This document shows, one piece after another, positions 9,403 to 19,021 of a stretch of 64,000 nt of DNA. The stretch comes from Chitinispirillaceae bacterium. GTDB lineage: Bacteria > Fibrobacterota > Chitinivibrionia > Chitinivibrionales > Chitinispirillaceae. The notes under the pieces are model-generated. The model did not search any database. It saw nothing but the letters and a program-made list of their open reading frames with translations, and was not told the DNA's origin. Location: the NCBI GenBank assembly GCA_016932075.1, contig JAFGDP010000095.1, positions 8,028-72,027 on the forward strand, in the 5' to 3' direction. Both the position numbers and the translations under genes were made by a program. Each line of letters begins with the position of its first letter. The stretch's first letter is position 1.

Positions 9403-10527
9403 ATGGTTTCAATGGCAACATTTCACTCACTGTTCCGCTATTGTATCTGTTCCCCGATAGCCGGACCTCCGCTACGCGCCTCCATAACTTTGACGAACCG
9501 CTGTAACCTTCGCTGCGTTACATGCGCCACATGGAACAGGGGTGACGATTTTTCACGCGAGCTTTCAACATCCGAGTTGCTGAAGCTCATTGACGAGCTG
9601 ATCGCACACGGTGTCAGGATTTTTTATTTCTTCGGAGGTGAACCGTTTTTGCACCCCGGTTTCTTTGAGATTGTTGCAAAAGTCAGCAAAGAGCACGGGC
9701 TGTTTTCTGAAACGGTGACCAATGGTACACTTTTAACCGAAGAGCGCGTCAACAATCTGTTCGATGCAGGTATGAATAAGATCTGGGTGAGCATTGACGG
9801 GCCTCGGGAAACGCACGATTTATTACGTGGCGTACCCGGTACCCATGCAAAGGCCATGGCGGGGCTACAACGTTTGTGCAAAGAGAAACTGCGGCGGAAA
9901 TCGTCCATGCTCATTGACCTTGCCGTGACGGTGTCGCATCAGAATTACCGTCAGCTGGAAGAATTGGTTGAAAGCGTTAAAGATTTGCCCCTGTTTGAGG
10001 TTAACATACGGCATATGGGTGTATTTTTTCGCGATGATATTCGAAACATTGAAACCGTGCTCGGCGTCGATTTGGGCGGTTTAAAAACACCTTTGTTCTC
10101 GTCGGGAAATGAATATCTGCTCCGTGTTGAGGATATCCCCGATCTTCGTTCTATCCTGAAAAAGTTGCAGTCAAAAAAATATCCTTTTCAACTGCATATT
10201 GAGCCTCATATTTTCACGGTGGATGACTGGAGAATTGGCAGAAAAAATGCTCATACCTGTCTTCATATATGGACACAGCTATGTATCAATGCGAACGGAG
10301 ATGTGAATCCCTGCATGTGGTGGGATGGATACGTTGTCGGTAATATTCGTGAAAAGCCGGTTATGGAACTCTGGAATAGCGAAGGTTTCCGGAATATAAG
10401 AAAAAACATTAGGCGGCTAACCGCTTGTTCAAAATGCACCTATTTTTACCTGTCGCTTCCGGAAAATTTCCGGCGGGCGCTTGCCGTGCCGCATTTCCCC
10501 TTCAAGTCGCTTTTAATTAAAAAATAG
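9403..10527 (+). CDS. Radical SAM/SPASM domain protein 2
   Basis: A 374-residue radical SAM protein with CxxxCxxC at Cys34, Cys38 and Cys41 (NRCNLRCVTC), a GGEPFLHPGF glycine-rich SAM-binding motif, and a C-terminal SPASM-like region (CLHIW, GDVNPCMWWDGY, GNIREKPVMELWNS, ACSKC). It is only moderately similar to radical SAM protein 1, so the pair are divergent paralogues, not a recent duplication. Seven bp separate it from the preceding stop and one bp from the next start. Likely Fe-S oxidoreductase in surface glycan or secondary metabolite formation; substrate unknown. Confidence 0.9.
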   Translation: MVSMATFHSLFRYCICSPIAGPPLRASITLTNRCNLRCVTCATWNRGDDFSRELSTSELLKLIDELIAHGVRIFYFFGGEPFLHPGFFEIVAKVSKEHGLFSETVTNGTLLTEERVNNLFDAGMNKIWVSIDGPRETHDLLRGVPGTHAKAMAGLQRLCKEKLRRKSSMLIDLAVTVSHQNYRQLEELVESVKDLPLFEVNIRHMGVFFRDDIRNIETVLGVDLGGLKTPLFSSGNEYLLRVEDIPDLRSILKKLQSKKYPFQLHIEPHIFTVDDWRIGRKNAHTCLHIWTQLCINANGDVNPCMWWDGYVVGNIREKPVMELWNSEGFRNIRKNIRRLTACSKCTYFYLSLPENFRRALAVPHFPFKSLLIKK

Positions 10528-10528
10528 T

Positions 10529-12052
10529 ATGAAGATTCTTTTCCTTTGCTCCGAAACAAAGCAACTTGGTGTCGGGTATCTTGTCAGCAGCCTGCGTAAA
10601 CACGGTCACCAGGCTGCCGTTATTGTTGATCCGTTGCTATTAGATAACGAATTTGTACGCGTCGGGAAAATCAACCGTTCAATCGCCGAGAAAAAATGGA
10701 AGGATATATGCGATTCGATACAAAAGCTGCAACCGGATCTGATCGGATTATCGGTCAATACCGCAAACATTCGCTGGGCGCTTGAAAAGGCGGCCTTGGT
10801 AAAAAGCCGGTATAATGCTCCCATCATTTTTGGCGGACCACATCCCACGATCCTGCCGGAAGAAACGCTTCATCAAGAGGCGGTCGATATGGTGGCGATC
10901 GGGGAGGCGGAAGAGACGATCGTCGAATACGCGGAACATCCCGCCAAGACCGATATCGCCGGCATGTGGTTTAAAAAAGAAGGAACTGTCATCCGGAATC
11001 AGGTGCGTCCGCTGCGACAGAATATCGATGAATACCCCTGGCCTGCAGACGAGGCGTTCTACTGTCAGCTCCCTCCGACCTACCGATGGTATCCGGATGT
11101 ACTGTCCGGTCGCGGGTGTCCATACGGATGCAGCTTCTGTTCTAATGCGTCGCGAAAAGACCTCTATGCAGCACAGCAGGCGGGTGGCCGCTGGGTACGG
11201 CAGCGAAGCGTTGATGGCGTGATTAAGGAGCTTATGTGGCGGAAAAAAAAACATGGGTCACGGCTTTTCGATTTTAAAAACGAGGTGTTTGCAATTAATG
11301 ACGACTGGCTGCGCGATTTTTCACGTGACTATCGCAGACATGTTGCGTTGCCTTTTTACTGTTACTATTCACTGAACCTTGCAGCAGTTGAGGAGCGTGT
11401 ACGGTTGCTCAAGGAAGCGGGTTGTCGAGCCGTGCATTTTGGACTCCAATCAGGATCCGAATCGGTGCGACGTGAGATTTTATTCCGGCATGAGCGTAAT
11501 GCGGAAGCCCTTGAAGGTGCACGGAATTGTCATAAATATGAGCTCAATTTCTCAGTTCACTGCCTGTTGGACCTTCCTCTAGAGACGCCCCGCTCGCTTC
11601 GTGAGTCAGCGTATTTTTACAATGCACTCCGTCCCTCAGATGTGAGCTGCTATTCACTGCTGTACTTCCCAGGAGCGAAGATCGTTGACATCGCGTTACG
11701 AGCCGGGATTATCGATACTAATCTTGTCGATAAGATCAAACGAGGCGAAGCCAACATGGTGCCGCGACCCCTGAGGCCGGGCCGCAGAACAAGCTATCGG
11801 CGATTCGCGCTGCTGCTTACCTCAATCCCGCTCATGCCGTCCGGAAGTATTGACTGGATACTCAAACGTCCATGGGCGGTTTCGCTTTTTTCCCTGCTGC
11901 CGGTATCGCTGCTTCTTCCAGCGGTAAAATTCGTGACCATGTGGCGCGGGGGATGGGGGCATCTCATGCCGGCGATCATTTTCAACGAACTATATAACGT
12001 TGCGCGGCATTTTTTTACCCGTTCCGGCCTCAGAGCGTGGAGAACAGTATGA
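10529..12052 (+). CDS. B12-binding domain radical SAM protein
   Basis: A 507-residue protein with an N-terminal cobalamin-binding Rossmann-type domain (starts KILFLCSE; GLSVNTANI and IIFGGPHPTILPEE are typical of B12-radical SAM proteins) and a radical SAM domain with Cys197, Cys201 and Cys204 in GRGCPYGCSFC. The class includes methyltransferases acting on unactivated carbons, ring-contracting enzymes and other oxidoreductases. A hydrophobic C-terminal stretch (LLPVSLLLPAVKF) may touch the membrane. Its stop overlaps the next start (ATGA), so it is translated in step with radical SAM protein 3. Confidence 0.9.
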   Translation: MKILFLCSETKQLGVGYLVSSLRKHGHQAAVIVDPLLLDNEFVRVGKINRSIAEKKWKDICDSIQKLQPDLIGLSVNTANIRWALEKAALVKSRYNAPIIFGGPHPTILPEETLHQEAVDMVAIGEAEETIVEYAEHPAKTDIAGMWFKKEGTVIRNQVRPLRQNIDEYPWPADEAFYCQLPPTYRWYPDVLSGRGCPYGCSFCSNASRKDLYAAQQAGGRWVRQRSVDGVIKELMWRKKKHGSRLFDFKNEVFAINDDWLRDFSRDYRRHVALPFYCYYSLNLAAVEERVRLLKEAGCRAVHFGLQSGSESVRREILFRHERNAEALEGARNCHKYELNFSVHCLLDLPLETPRSLRESAYFYNALRPSDVSCYSLLYFPGAKIVDIALRAGIIDTNLVDKIKRGEANMVPRPLRPGRRTSYRRFALLLTSIPLMPSGSIDWILKRPWAVSLFSLLPVSLLLPAVKFVTMWRGGWGHLMPAIIFNELYNVARHFFTRSGLRAWRTV

Positions 12053-13107
12053 ACCGTTCATATCTTCTGAACGGGATCAATATTCTCTTCAGGCCTGTAA
12101 AAAGCCTCTGCTATCCCGCCCATATACAAATTGAACCTGTCAACGACTGCAATTTACGCTGCCTTTCGTGCCCCCGCGCAAAGCTGGTTAAAAACCCTGT
12201 TGTCATGCCGCTGGAACGCTTCAAACGGATTATTGATGAAATCATGCCTCGGTATGTAACGCTCAGCGGGCTTGGAGAAACGATGATGCATCCTGAAATC
12301 TGCGACATGATCTCATGGTGCGTGCGGAAAAAAATATACGTCAACGTGACGACCAATATGACCCTGCTAGACCACGCGAAAGCGGCGGCACTGCTTGAAA
12401 GCGGCCTTAACGAGATCAGCGTTTCGCTTGATGCCGCGGACCGGGAGGCCTACCGCTCCGTCCGTGGCCAGGACCTCTGGGACCGTTTGATCGATAACCT
12501 AAAGGGATTCATTTCGCTGCGTCAAGAGCGGAAACAGGTTATGCCGGTTGTGCGCGCTCAATTTGTGCTGCAGGCACGGAATATCGACCAGGTCGTCGCC
12601 TTCACCATGCTCTGCAAAGAGCTGAATGTCGATTCGGTGTATTTCCAGCATCTTTCGCTCAACGGTATTGAAGAACGGCGTGAGGCGCTCGTCGGCGGCC
12701 TGACCAAGGAACGAGTGACAGCAGCGCTCAGGGAGGCACATGTATTCGCGAAAAAAGCAGGAATACCACGAACCAATTTGGCAGAAATGATTCGTGATTT
12801 TGATCTTTTTTGGGAGCAGTACCTGCTTCATAATCATCCTAAAAGGCGTGTCTGCTTGAACCCATGGTATGATGCGTATATCAACGTGGATGGACGAGTA
12901 CAGCCGTGTTGTGCCTTTGCAGGCGATGTCGCAGGTGTCTATTTTGGAAATATGTTCGACGAATCATTCAAAGAGGTATACAACGGCGTCCAGTACCGAT
13001 CATTCAGAAAAGCCCTGAAAAAGGGCAAACGACCCTATGTGGTATGCCGGCGCTGTTATCCCATCGGCCTGGGTGATATCGTCGGTCAGGTATTGCGGCC
13101 CAAATAA
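12049..13107 (+). CDS. Radical SAM/SPASM domain protein 3
   Basis: A 352-residue radical SAM protein; Cys34, Cys38 and Cys41 in NDCNLRCLSC bind the cluster, and a SPASM-like tail has CLNPW, GRVQPCCAFAG, and a closing CRRCYP. It resembles radical SAM protein 1 in its ends (Pro-Ile-Gly-Leu-Gly against Pro-Met-Gly-Ile-Ser after the last Cys). The start at 12049 is preferred over 12037 because it overlaps the upstream stop as ATGA and has GGAG 8 nt upstream. Substrate unknown. Confidence 0.9.
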   Translation: MNRSYLLNGINILFRPVKSLCYPAHIQIEPVNDCNLRCLSCPRAKLVKNPVVMPLERFKRIIDEIMPRYVTLSGLGETMMHPEICDMISWCVRKKIYVNVTTNMTLLDHAKAAALLESGLNEISVSLDAADREAYRSVRGQDLWDRLIDNLKGFISLRQERKQVMPVVRAQFVLQARNIDQVVAFTMLCKELNVDSVYFQHLSLNGIEERREALVGGLTKERVTAALREAHVFAKKAGIPRTNLAEMIRDFDLFWEQYLLHNHPKRRVCLNPWYDAYINVDGRVQPCCAFAGDVAGVYFGNMFDESFKEVYNGVQYRSFRKALKKGKRPYVVCRRCYPIGLGDIVGQVLRPK

Positions 13108-13136
13108 ACGCTTCTCATAGTCATGCTGCATGCATT

Positions 13137-13946
13137 ATGAACAGTCGTTACCTGCTCTTTAGAATCTTCAGACGTATAGTTCCGTTTCGGGTGAGCGACT
13201 TCCTGTTGCGCAGAAATATCGGGCTGAAAATCAGCATGGGAACGACTGATCCTGCAAGAGTGGTGCGTGAATATATCCAGGAACTCAACCGTATTTCACA
13301 AACGGTGCGCAATGCCTTGATTATGGAGATAGGATATGGCGGTTCATTTGGAACAGCTATTGAATTTCTTAAAAACGGAGCGCGTCACGTGTATCTTCAC
13401 GACGAATTCGTTCGTCCGGCGACGAGGGTCAATACGCTTCTTATGGATGATTCGGGCGGATATCTCACGTTACAGAAGGGAATACCGTGTCCGGATCCCC
13501 GCCATATTACCCTGCTTCCGCGCGACAACGGAGCGTGGAGATTCATCCAGGGGTCGGTTGATTTCGTGGTTTCGCGCGCGGTATTGGAACATGTTGCTGA
13601 CGTGTCTGCTCTGCTGAACCGACTGCTCGGACATGAAGCCCTGCGTGCGGCAGTGCATGCCCACTTTATCGATATGCGGGACCACTATTTCGCCTATCCG
13701 TATGAGATGCTCTGTTACAGAGAGGCTGTGTGGAAAGCGCTGCTTTGTCCTGCTGAACATCTTAACCGGCTGCGCCTTCACCAGTATCATCAGATATTCA
13801 AAAAGCATTTTGACCATTGTGAATACCGGATTACCGACACTGATCCTGTTGGATTCTTTCAGGTAAAAAACAGAATACAAAAACAATTTCTGTGCGGCGA
13901 TAACGCATGTGATGCCGCTTTGAGGGCATGGGTCCTTGCATGGTAA
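13137..13946 (+). CDS. Methyltransferase-like protein
   Basis: A 269-residue protein with a class I methyltransferase core: motif I IMEIGYGGSFGTA near residue 62, a LHDEF acidic strand end, and VDFVVSRAVLEHVADV corresponding to the usual post-III motif. A long loop separates motif I from that region. A hydrophobic/basic N-terminus (RIFRRIVPFRV) may associate with the membrane. The next gene overlaps its last codons, so it belongs to the same operon. Acceptor unknown. Confidence 0.75.
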   Translation: MNSRYLLFRIFRRIVPFRVSDFLLRRNIGLKISMGTTDPARVVREYIQELNRISQTVRNALIMEIGYGGSFGTAIEFLKNGARHVYLHDEFVRPATRVNTLLMDDSGGYLTLQKGIPCPDPRHITLLPRDNGAWRFIQGSVDFVVSRAVLEHVADVSALLNRLLGHEALRAAVHAHFIDMRDHYFAYPYEMLCYREAVWKALLCPAEHLNRLRLHQYHQIFKKHFDHCEYRITDTDPVGFFQVKNRIQKQFLCGDNACDAALRAWVLAW

Positions 13947-15781
13947 GCACCTCGGCTATACTTCTCATCATCGTAATTGCCTATCATTTATGGTTCTCGC
14001 TTCGTCTTCTCAAGGCACCGCTCCATCCTGATACGGGTCAGTTTCTATACCGTGGTTTTTTCAAGGGAAAAGGACACGCTTTCCCCCTTTACCGGCACCC
14101 GTTCGGATCGTTGAAGCGGCTATTGAAAGATATATTCACTCCTTCAGGAACGGATTTTCACTACAGCTCATCATTTTACGAGCGTATACCGAAAAAAGAG
14201 TATTTGCCGTTATGCCAGAAAATCGGCTCCTATTTACTGGCAGAGTGCGTGGGCCGATTGCTGAACAATCCCAAGGCCTTCCGGATCTGCCTCTCCCTAT
14301 ATAATGCTGTTTCTATTTGTTTGATGTATGTACTGGGCAGTCTGATTTTTTCTGATGCCGCAGGTATCGCAGCAGCGGCCCTTTTCGCCGCCTACCTGAA
14401 TATGCCGTATGCTGATTCTCACCAGCTGCATGCTGAACACCTGATCTTGCTCCCAATGCTTTGTTCGCTTGTACTGGTCATACTGGGATGCTTGTTTGAC
14501 TTGCCCCTTGCATGTGTTGCCGCCGGAGTGCTGGTAACTGCAATAGTCCTGCTTAAGAGCAGCTCGGTTTTCCAGTGCCTGTTTATTGTGATCTCTCCAC
14601 TCTTTTTCTTCACATCCACTCAGCCGGTGATACTGGTAATTGTCGGCGTTCTTGTTGCCACGGCGTTGTTTTTCGCATATTGCGCCCATAAACAGCTGCT
14701 CGCACCCTATTTGCTGCTGGCATGGTCGATTTCCAGCTTTACCGATTATAAGAAGGGTATCCAATTTTCAGTTCATAAGAGCGTCTTCAATCTTGCGCGG
14801 AACGCTATCGCCGACCGACTGACCATGTACGTTCCATTCGTGGGCCAAATGGCTCTTGTGGGAACCGGTGTTCTTTTTTTTATCCTTTATTTCCGGAGTT
14901 TTCCCTTGTCGATTGTACTGTTTGCCGCAACATGGCTTTTCTTCGAAATGGTGACGGTGCTGCTGCAGGGGAAGTTTTACTTTTCCCACCTGGTTTCCCT
15001 GTTTCCGGTGTCAACGCTCATGGCCGGCGCTGCTGTTGCTCATGCTATTACCCGTCAGGAACCGGCCGGAGCATTGGCGCTTGGTATAGCCCTCTGTATC
15101 ACGGTCACGGCAGTATGCAGCTTCTGGTGTTCACGCGATCCGCTGTCCTATCAACTCAGGCTTTACACATCACTGTTCCATCCTCATACCCTCAGTTTTG
15201 CCGCGGCAGAGGTGATCGCGGATTATGTGAAAAAACATTCTGACGCCGGTGACAGGATCAAATTATGGGGGTATAATTCTGAATTCTATGTGCTGGCCGG
15301 TCGTCGGGAGCATAGTGGATTTAATGAGGATAAAATTATCTGCGATCCGGTTCAACTTGAAGGATTCTGGGGGGCAGTCTGGCGTCGATGGATGTTGCGG
15401 GATATGGCGGCTGATCCGCCTCTCTATATTGCAGACATGTATGGCACCCTCAACATCACAATCGTTGAAGCGGTAACCGGTTTCCGCTACGAGCGTGAAA
15501 TGATCTTTTTCTCGCTCTATCCCCTCTATCGCAGGATGGGTGCAGCAGAGGATCGGCAACCTGTCACCGAAGATGCGGTCGAGCAGGTAGCCGTATCTAA
15601 AGAACTCATCGAGCATGCGGGAAAAATGGTGACGCGGGATGAATTCATAACATCGGTATCCCGCTGCTTCGTCCGCAAGGATATGTCCGGTGCCGATACC
15701 ATGACCGGAGGCGGGATATCTGACCTCTTGGCCGCCTGGCGAGTCCTGAACGGATTTCAGGCGCCTGCAGGGAACGCGTGA
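13940..15781 (+). CDS. Multi-pass membrane protein, GT39/PMT-like
   Basis: A 613-residue protein with about ten hydrophobic segments and a soluble C-terminal region (about residues 430-613). The N-terminal loop has LHPDTGQFLYRGFF after the first membrane helix, in the place where GT39/ArnT-type lipid-linked sugar transferases carry their Asp-containing catalytic loop. Start 13940 (MVSTSAILL) is chosen over 13928 because it overlaps the upstream stop by a few bases, as elsewhere in this operon. Likely moves a sugar from a polyprenyl carrier onto a product outside the inner membrane; that is inference. Its 3' end overlaps the convergent GT4 gene by 25 bp. Confidence 0.6.
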   Translation: MVSTSAILLIIVIAYHLWFSLRLLKAPLHPDTGQFLYRGFFKGKGHAFPLYRHPFGSLKRLLKDIFTPSGTDFHYSSSFYERIPKKEYLPLCQKIGSYLLAECVGRLLNNPKAFRICLSLYNAVSICLMYVLGSLIFSDAAGIAAAALFAAYLNMPYADSHQLHAEHLILLPMLCSLVLVILGCLFDLPLACVAAGVLVTAIVLLKSSSVFQCLFIVISPLFFFTSTQPVILVIVGVLVATALFFAYCAHKQLLAPYLLLAWSISSFTDYKKGIQFSVHKSVFNLARNAIADRLTMYVPFVGQMALVGTGVLFFILYFRSFPLSIVLFAATWLFFEMVTVLLQGKFYFSHLVSLFPVSTLMAGAAVAHAITRQEPAGALALGIALCITVTAVCSFWCSRDPLSYQLRLYTSLFHPHTLSFAAAEVIADYVKKHSDAGDRIKLWGYNSEFYVLAGRREHSGFNEDKIICDPVQLEGFWGAVWRRWMLRDMAADPPLYIADMYGTLNITIVEAVTGFRYEREMIFFSLYPLYRRMGAAEDRQPVTEDAVEQVAVSKELIEHAGKMVTRDEFITSVSRCFVRKDMSGADTMTGGGISDLLAAWRVLNGFQAPAGNA

Positions 15782-16908
15782 AACAGATCAAGATAGGCTT
15801 GAGCAGTACGCTCCCACGAAAAGTCCTCCACCGCACGTTTTCTGCCGCGCTGTCCAAACAACCGTGCACGCTCGCGGTTGTGTAGCAGGATTCCCAGCTG
15901 CTCAGCAAAAACGCCCGTTTCATTGACAGGAAAAAGGAATCCAGTTTCTTCGTGGACCACCAGTTCCTGGTTGCCGATCACGTCGCTCGCAATAACCGGA
16001 AGACCGCACGCCATGGCTTCGAGAACGGTATTCGGCATGCCTTCACAAAACGATGGATTGACAAAACAGTCGACATATCGATAAAGATCCCGGAGCTTCT
16101 CCTTATTGACCCATCCATGCCACCGGATGCTTTTTGCCATGCCGATCTCCTCTGCGGCTTTGACAAGTCTGTTCTTTTCCGGCCCTTCACCCACCAAATG
16201 CAGTTCGATTTCTTGGCTTAAAGTGTCCATCAAACGGCGTGTGGCATGGAGTAGTGCCGGCACGTTTTTCTGTGTGTGAAAACGTCCGGCAAAAAGAACT
16301 CTAAACGGGCCGGCAGTTGTTCCGGACGTTTTTTCGGCAGGGGAGTAAAAAACCGCATCGATGCCGTTCGGGATGACCAGTATGTCAAAAGGATCAGTTT
16401 GCTCTGAAAGCTTCTTTAGTCCGAATGAGTTGGCGACCGCTGCCGTGCTTTCACGAAGCAGTTTCCTGCGTAACGGAGTGAGAAGGAAATGAACCGGATC
16501 AAGTGAGGGCACAAAATGGGGAACATCTCCACCCTGCATTGATATGATATAGGGAATGTGCAGGCGTTTTTTCAACCTGAACGCAATAGGAGCGCAGGGG
16601 AGAGTAAAAAATACAATAGCGGCCTGGACATTCAGTTTTTCTGCAATATCCGTTGAACGGGAAAGGGCGGACATGACGAAAGAGGCCATTTCAAAAAGGT
16701 TTGACTGGCCAGGTTTTTTCCGTATCGCCGGAACAGGGAGGATGCGCACGTTTTCGGTTATTACCGGATCTGTGCGATCATTAAATGCGACGGTGAGTAC
16801 GCTCGCTTCGTGTCCGAGCGTAACCAATGCACGCGCTATCTGCCAGGTAGCGTTCCCTGCGCCCCCGCCGACAGGTGGTAATTCGTAATTAATAAGAAGG
16901 GTATTCAT
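15757..16908 (-). CDS. Glycosyltransferase family 4
   Basis: A 383-residue GT-B fold glycosyltransferase. N-terminal PPVGGGAGNATWQIARAL is the glycine-rich acceptor-side loop; FAGRFHTQKNV and the C-terminal FCEGMPNTVLEAMACGLPVIAS (the E-x7-E nucleotide-sugar site) are classic GT4 motifs. The start at 16908 (MNTLLINYELPP) is preferred to the longer 17004 version because the extra 32 residues are not family-like and would run over the divergent gene. It is antiparallel to the radical SAM operon but lies inside the cluster, so it probably works on the same glycan. Confidence 0.92.
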   Translation of the reverse strand: MNTLLINYELPPVGGGAGNATWQIARALVTLGHEASVLTVAFNDRTDPVITENVRILPVPAIRKKPGQSNLFEMASFVMSALSRSTDIAEKLNVQAAIVFFTLPCAPIAFRLKKRLHIPYIISMQGGDVPHFVPSLDPVHFLLTPLRRKLLRESTAAVANSFGLKKLSEQTDPFDILVIPNGIDAVFYSPAEKTSGTTAGPFRVLFAGRFHTQKNVPALLHATRRLMDTLSQEIELHLVGEGPEKNRLVKAAEEIGMAKSIRWHGWVNKEKLRDLYRYVDCFVNPSFCEGMPNTVLEAMACGLPVIASDVIGNQELVVHEETGFLFPVNETGVFAEQLGILLHNRERARLFGQRGRKRAVEDFSWERTAQAYLDLFHAFPAGA

Positions 16909-16961
16909 GGCCAGCAGGTTTTCGTACAATACATTCCAAAATAGATTGTACCATAGATGCT

Positions 16962-16978
16962 TAAGAATGGTATTCTTA
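16962..16978. promoter_or_regulatory. Inverted repeat in divergent promoter region
   Basis: A perfect 7-bp inverted repeat (TAAGAAT, 3-nt spacer, ATTCTTA) lies between the divergent GT4 and methyltransferase genes, where a shared operator would be expected. No cognate regulator is adjacent; it may be chance. Confidence 0.3.
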
Positions 16979-17009
16979 TTGATGATACAAAGGAGTGTCA
17001 TCAACCGCG

Positions 17010-17891
17010 ATGATTGCTGTTAGTAAAAAAATATTTGAAGAGATGCTGGCGGTAAACGGCCGCTATGCCGAAAGCCTGAGCGGCGTGCCAGCGGAAAAAA
17101 TCGTAGAGGATATGTTCAACGAGCAGCGTGCCGTTGAACAGATCGAACTCCTGAAAAAAAAGCTTCCGAGCCATGATCTGAGCGGAAAAAAGTTTCTTGA
17201 ACTTGGCTCCGGTGCCGGTATTGTCAATATTGTTAGCAGGAAGAAATATGGGATGGATGCTTGGGGATTGGAGCCGGACTCGAACAGCGGTGGAATGCTC
17301 GAAATAGGAAAGCAGGTATTGCTTGATAACGGATTATCAAATGAGTGCCTGCTCGCAGGAAAAGGCGAATGTTTGCCGTTTGAAAACAATACATTTGATA
17401 TCGTTTTTTCCGAGAATGTATTGGAGCATGTTGATTCACCGGAAAAAGTGCTTGCCGAGGCTATTCGGGTATGCAAGACCGGAGGCACCATACACATGGT
17501 ATTTCCCAATTACGGATCGTTTTTTGACGGCCATTATGCAAGCTTTCATATCCCCTATCAACCCAAATGGATGAACAGGCTCTGGGTACGCCACGTCCTG
17601 CATCGTGACACGTCTGCAGTGGATGGGTCCCGGACCGAGATCAACTATTTTTCGGTCCGACATTGGATACGGCCTTTTATCGCCAATGGCGAGGTGGCCG
17701 TTTGCGGTTTCGGCGAAGATATCTTCAAAGAGCGGATGAAAAAAATGAATTTTTCAACGTGGGCCGGTTTAGGCAGAGTCAAACGCTGGGTAGCATTTGC
17801 CCATCGACTGAAGATAGTGTCGTTGATAACCGCGTTGATGATCGTCTGTAAGGCCTATACACCCATTATCCTGACACTGGAAAAAAAGTAA
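17010..17891 (+). CDS. SAM-dependent methyltransferase (class I)
   Basis: A 293-residue methyltransferase with motif I FLELGSGAGIVN near residue 58, and FDIVFSENVLEHVDSPEKVLAEA, a textbook Methyltransf_11 post-II motif. Hydrophobic residues at the C-terminus (VSLITALMIV) could form a membrane contact. The ATG at 17010 has AAGGAG 14 nt upstream; the GTG at 16995 overlaps that same site and is less likely. Last gene of the first glycan/radical SAM cluster. Acceptor unknown. Confidence 0.85.
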   Translation: MIAVSKKIFEEMLAVNGRYAESLSGVPAEKIVEDMFNEQRAVEQIELLKKKLPSHDLSGKKFLELGSGAGIVNIVSRKKYGMDAWGLEPDSNSGGMLEIGKQVLLDNGLSNECLLAGKGECLPFENNTFDIVFSENVLEHVDSPEKVLAEAIRVCKTGGTIHMVFPNYGSFFDGHYASFHIPYQPKWMNRLWVRHVLHRDTSAVDGSRTEINYFSVRHWIRPFIANGEVAVCGFGEDIFKERMKKMNFSTWAGLGRVKRWVAFAHRLKIVSLITALMIVCKAYTPIILTLEKK

Positions 17892-18086
17892 TATTACTTT
17901 CTGCCGGAACAAACCCGTTGGTGGAAACTGTCCCCCTTTGTTATACCTGTTGGGTTTTTTCCTACGTGTCCCCCGGGCTGCAATATGTGCTATGAACTTT
18001 TGAAATTCCCGCATAATTATGTTATTTTATTAAACAGGGCATCATGGCACACGCACCGGTCCGTGATAAAGGGGTGATGCGTATAT

Positions 18087-19013
18087 ATGGGGCGGAGAAC
18101 GGTACACAAATTTCGGTGTCATTGTTACAAAACAGCTACAATGTATATGCTGGCGGCCGTTGCCCTGTCTGCACAGGTGTTCTACCATGACCAGTCATTT
18201 CCGGCAAAAAGCTACCTTTCCGCAATACCAGAAGAAACCAACGGATTTCGCATTGAACGGGTAAGCGCCATGCCGGCCGATACCGGGATGCCGGGCAGCG
18301 GTTCAGCCGTGGAGGTTATTATACCTGGCCGGCTGTCTACGGTCAAAGCAGATACCATTGACGGCGTTGTTTTTTCCGTCAGCGCAAATAAGGCATATTT
18401 CAAACCCGGCGATACCCTCACGGTGCGGTACCGCATCCGAAACCGGACCATGGGAACGGTGGTCTATGACTTCAATTCATCGTGCCAGTTTGACATCCAT
18501 GTTACCAGCAGCAGGGGAACCAGTCTCTATTCATTTCTGGAGAAACAAACCTGTGGGTCACGGCCGTCGCGCATAACGCTGCGCCCTTCGACGGAAACGA
18601 TCATGAGGTTTCCGTCGATACCGCTTACCATGAAAGCAGCTGATACTCTTGGAATCATGGCACAGATGGCCGGATACCCTCTCAGTGCCGTTGAACTGAG
18701 GGTTGTATATGCTGCAACCACGGGCGCTGCAGAACCTGTGGCGCTTGAGGGCAGGAAGAGCGGCAGGCCAATTGTTGAATTCAACCACGAGACCAGGATG
18801 CTCGTAATCCGTCTTGACTGCGCCCAACGGCTCACCATATCGGCGTTTGTTCTGACAGGAAAAAAAATGAACAAGCTTTCCTGCGAACGCTTCCTTGCCC
18901 CGGGCACTCACCTGATAAGTTTCAACAACCGCAAACTGGCTGACGGCGTCGTGATCTTCAAGGTCGAAGGCGCAGGGTTTTCCGAATCAAAGACCATCAA
19001 TTTGACCCGTTGA
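18087..19013 (+). CDS. Exported BsuPI-like protein with sorting-like tail
   Basis: A 308-residue protein with a hydrophobic N-terminal segment (MYMLAAVALSAQVF) suggesting export. The middle, about residues 90-215, fits the BsuPI intracellular proteinase inhibitor fold (YFKPGDTLTVRYRIRN, an F-D-hydrophobic strand, and a later Pro-Ser-rich turn). The last 75 residues (VLTGKKMNKL, LAPGTHLISF, ADGVVIFKVEG, SKTINLTR) match the layout of type IX secretion C-terminal sorting domains. It probably sits at the cell surface. A shorter start at 18141 is possible. Both domain calls are by pattern and moderate. Confidence 0.55.
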   Translation: MGRRTVHKFRCHCYKTATMYMLAAVALSAQVFYHDQSFPAKSYLSAIPEETNGFRIERVSAMPADTGMPGSGSAVEVIIPGRLSTVKADTIDGVVFSVSANKAYFKPGDTLTVRYRIRNRTMGTVVYDFNSSCQFDIHVTSSRGTSLYSFLEKQTCGSRPSRITLRPSTETIMRFPSIPLTMKAADTLGIMAQMAGYPLSAVELRVVYAATTGAAEPVALEGRKSGRPIVEFNHETRMLVIRLDCAQRLTISAFVLTGKKMNKLSCERFLAPGTHLISFNNRKLADGVVIFKVEGAGFSESKTINLTR

Positions 19014-19021
19014 CACCAGTG

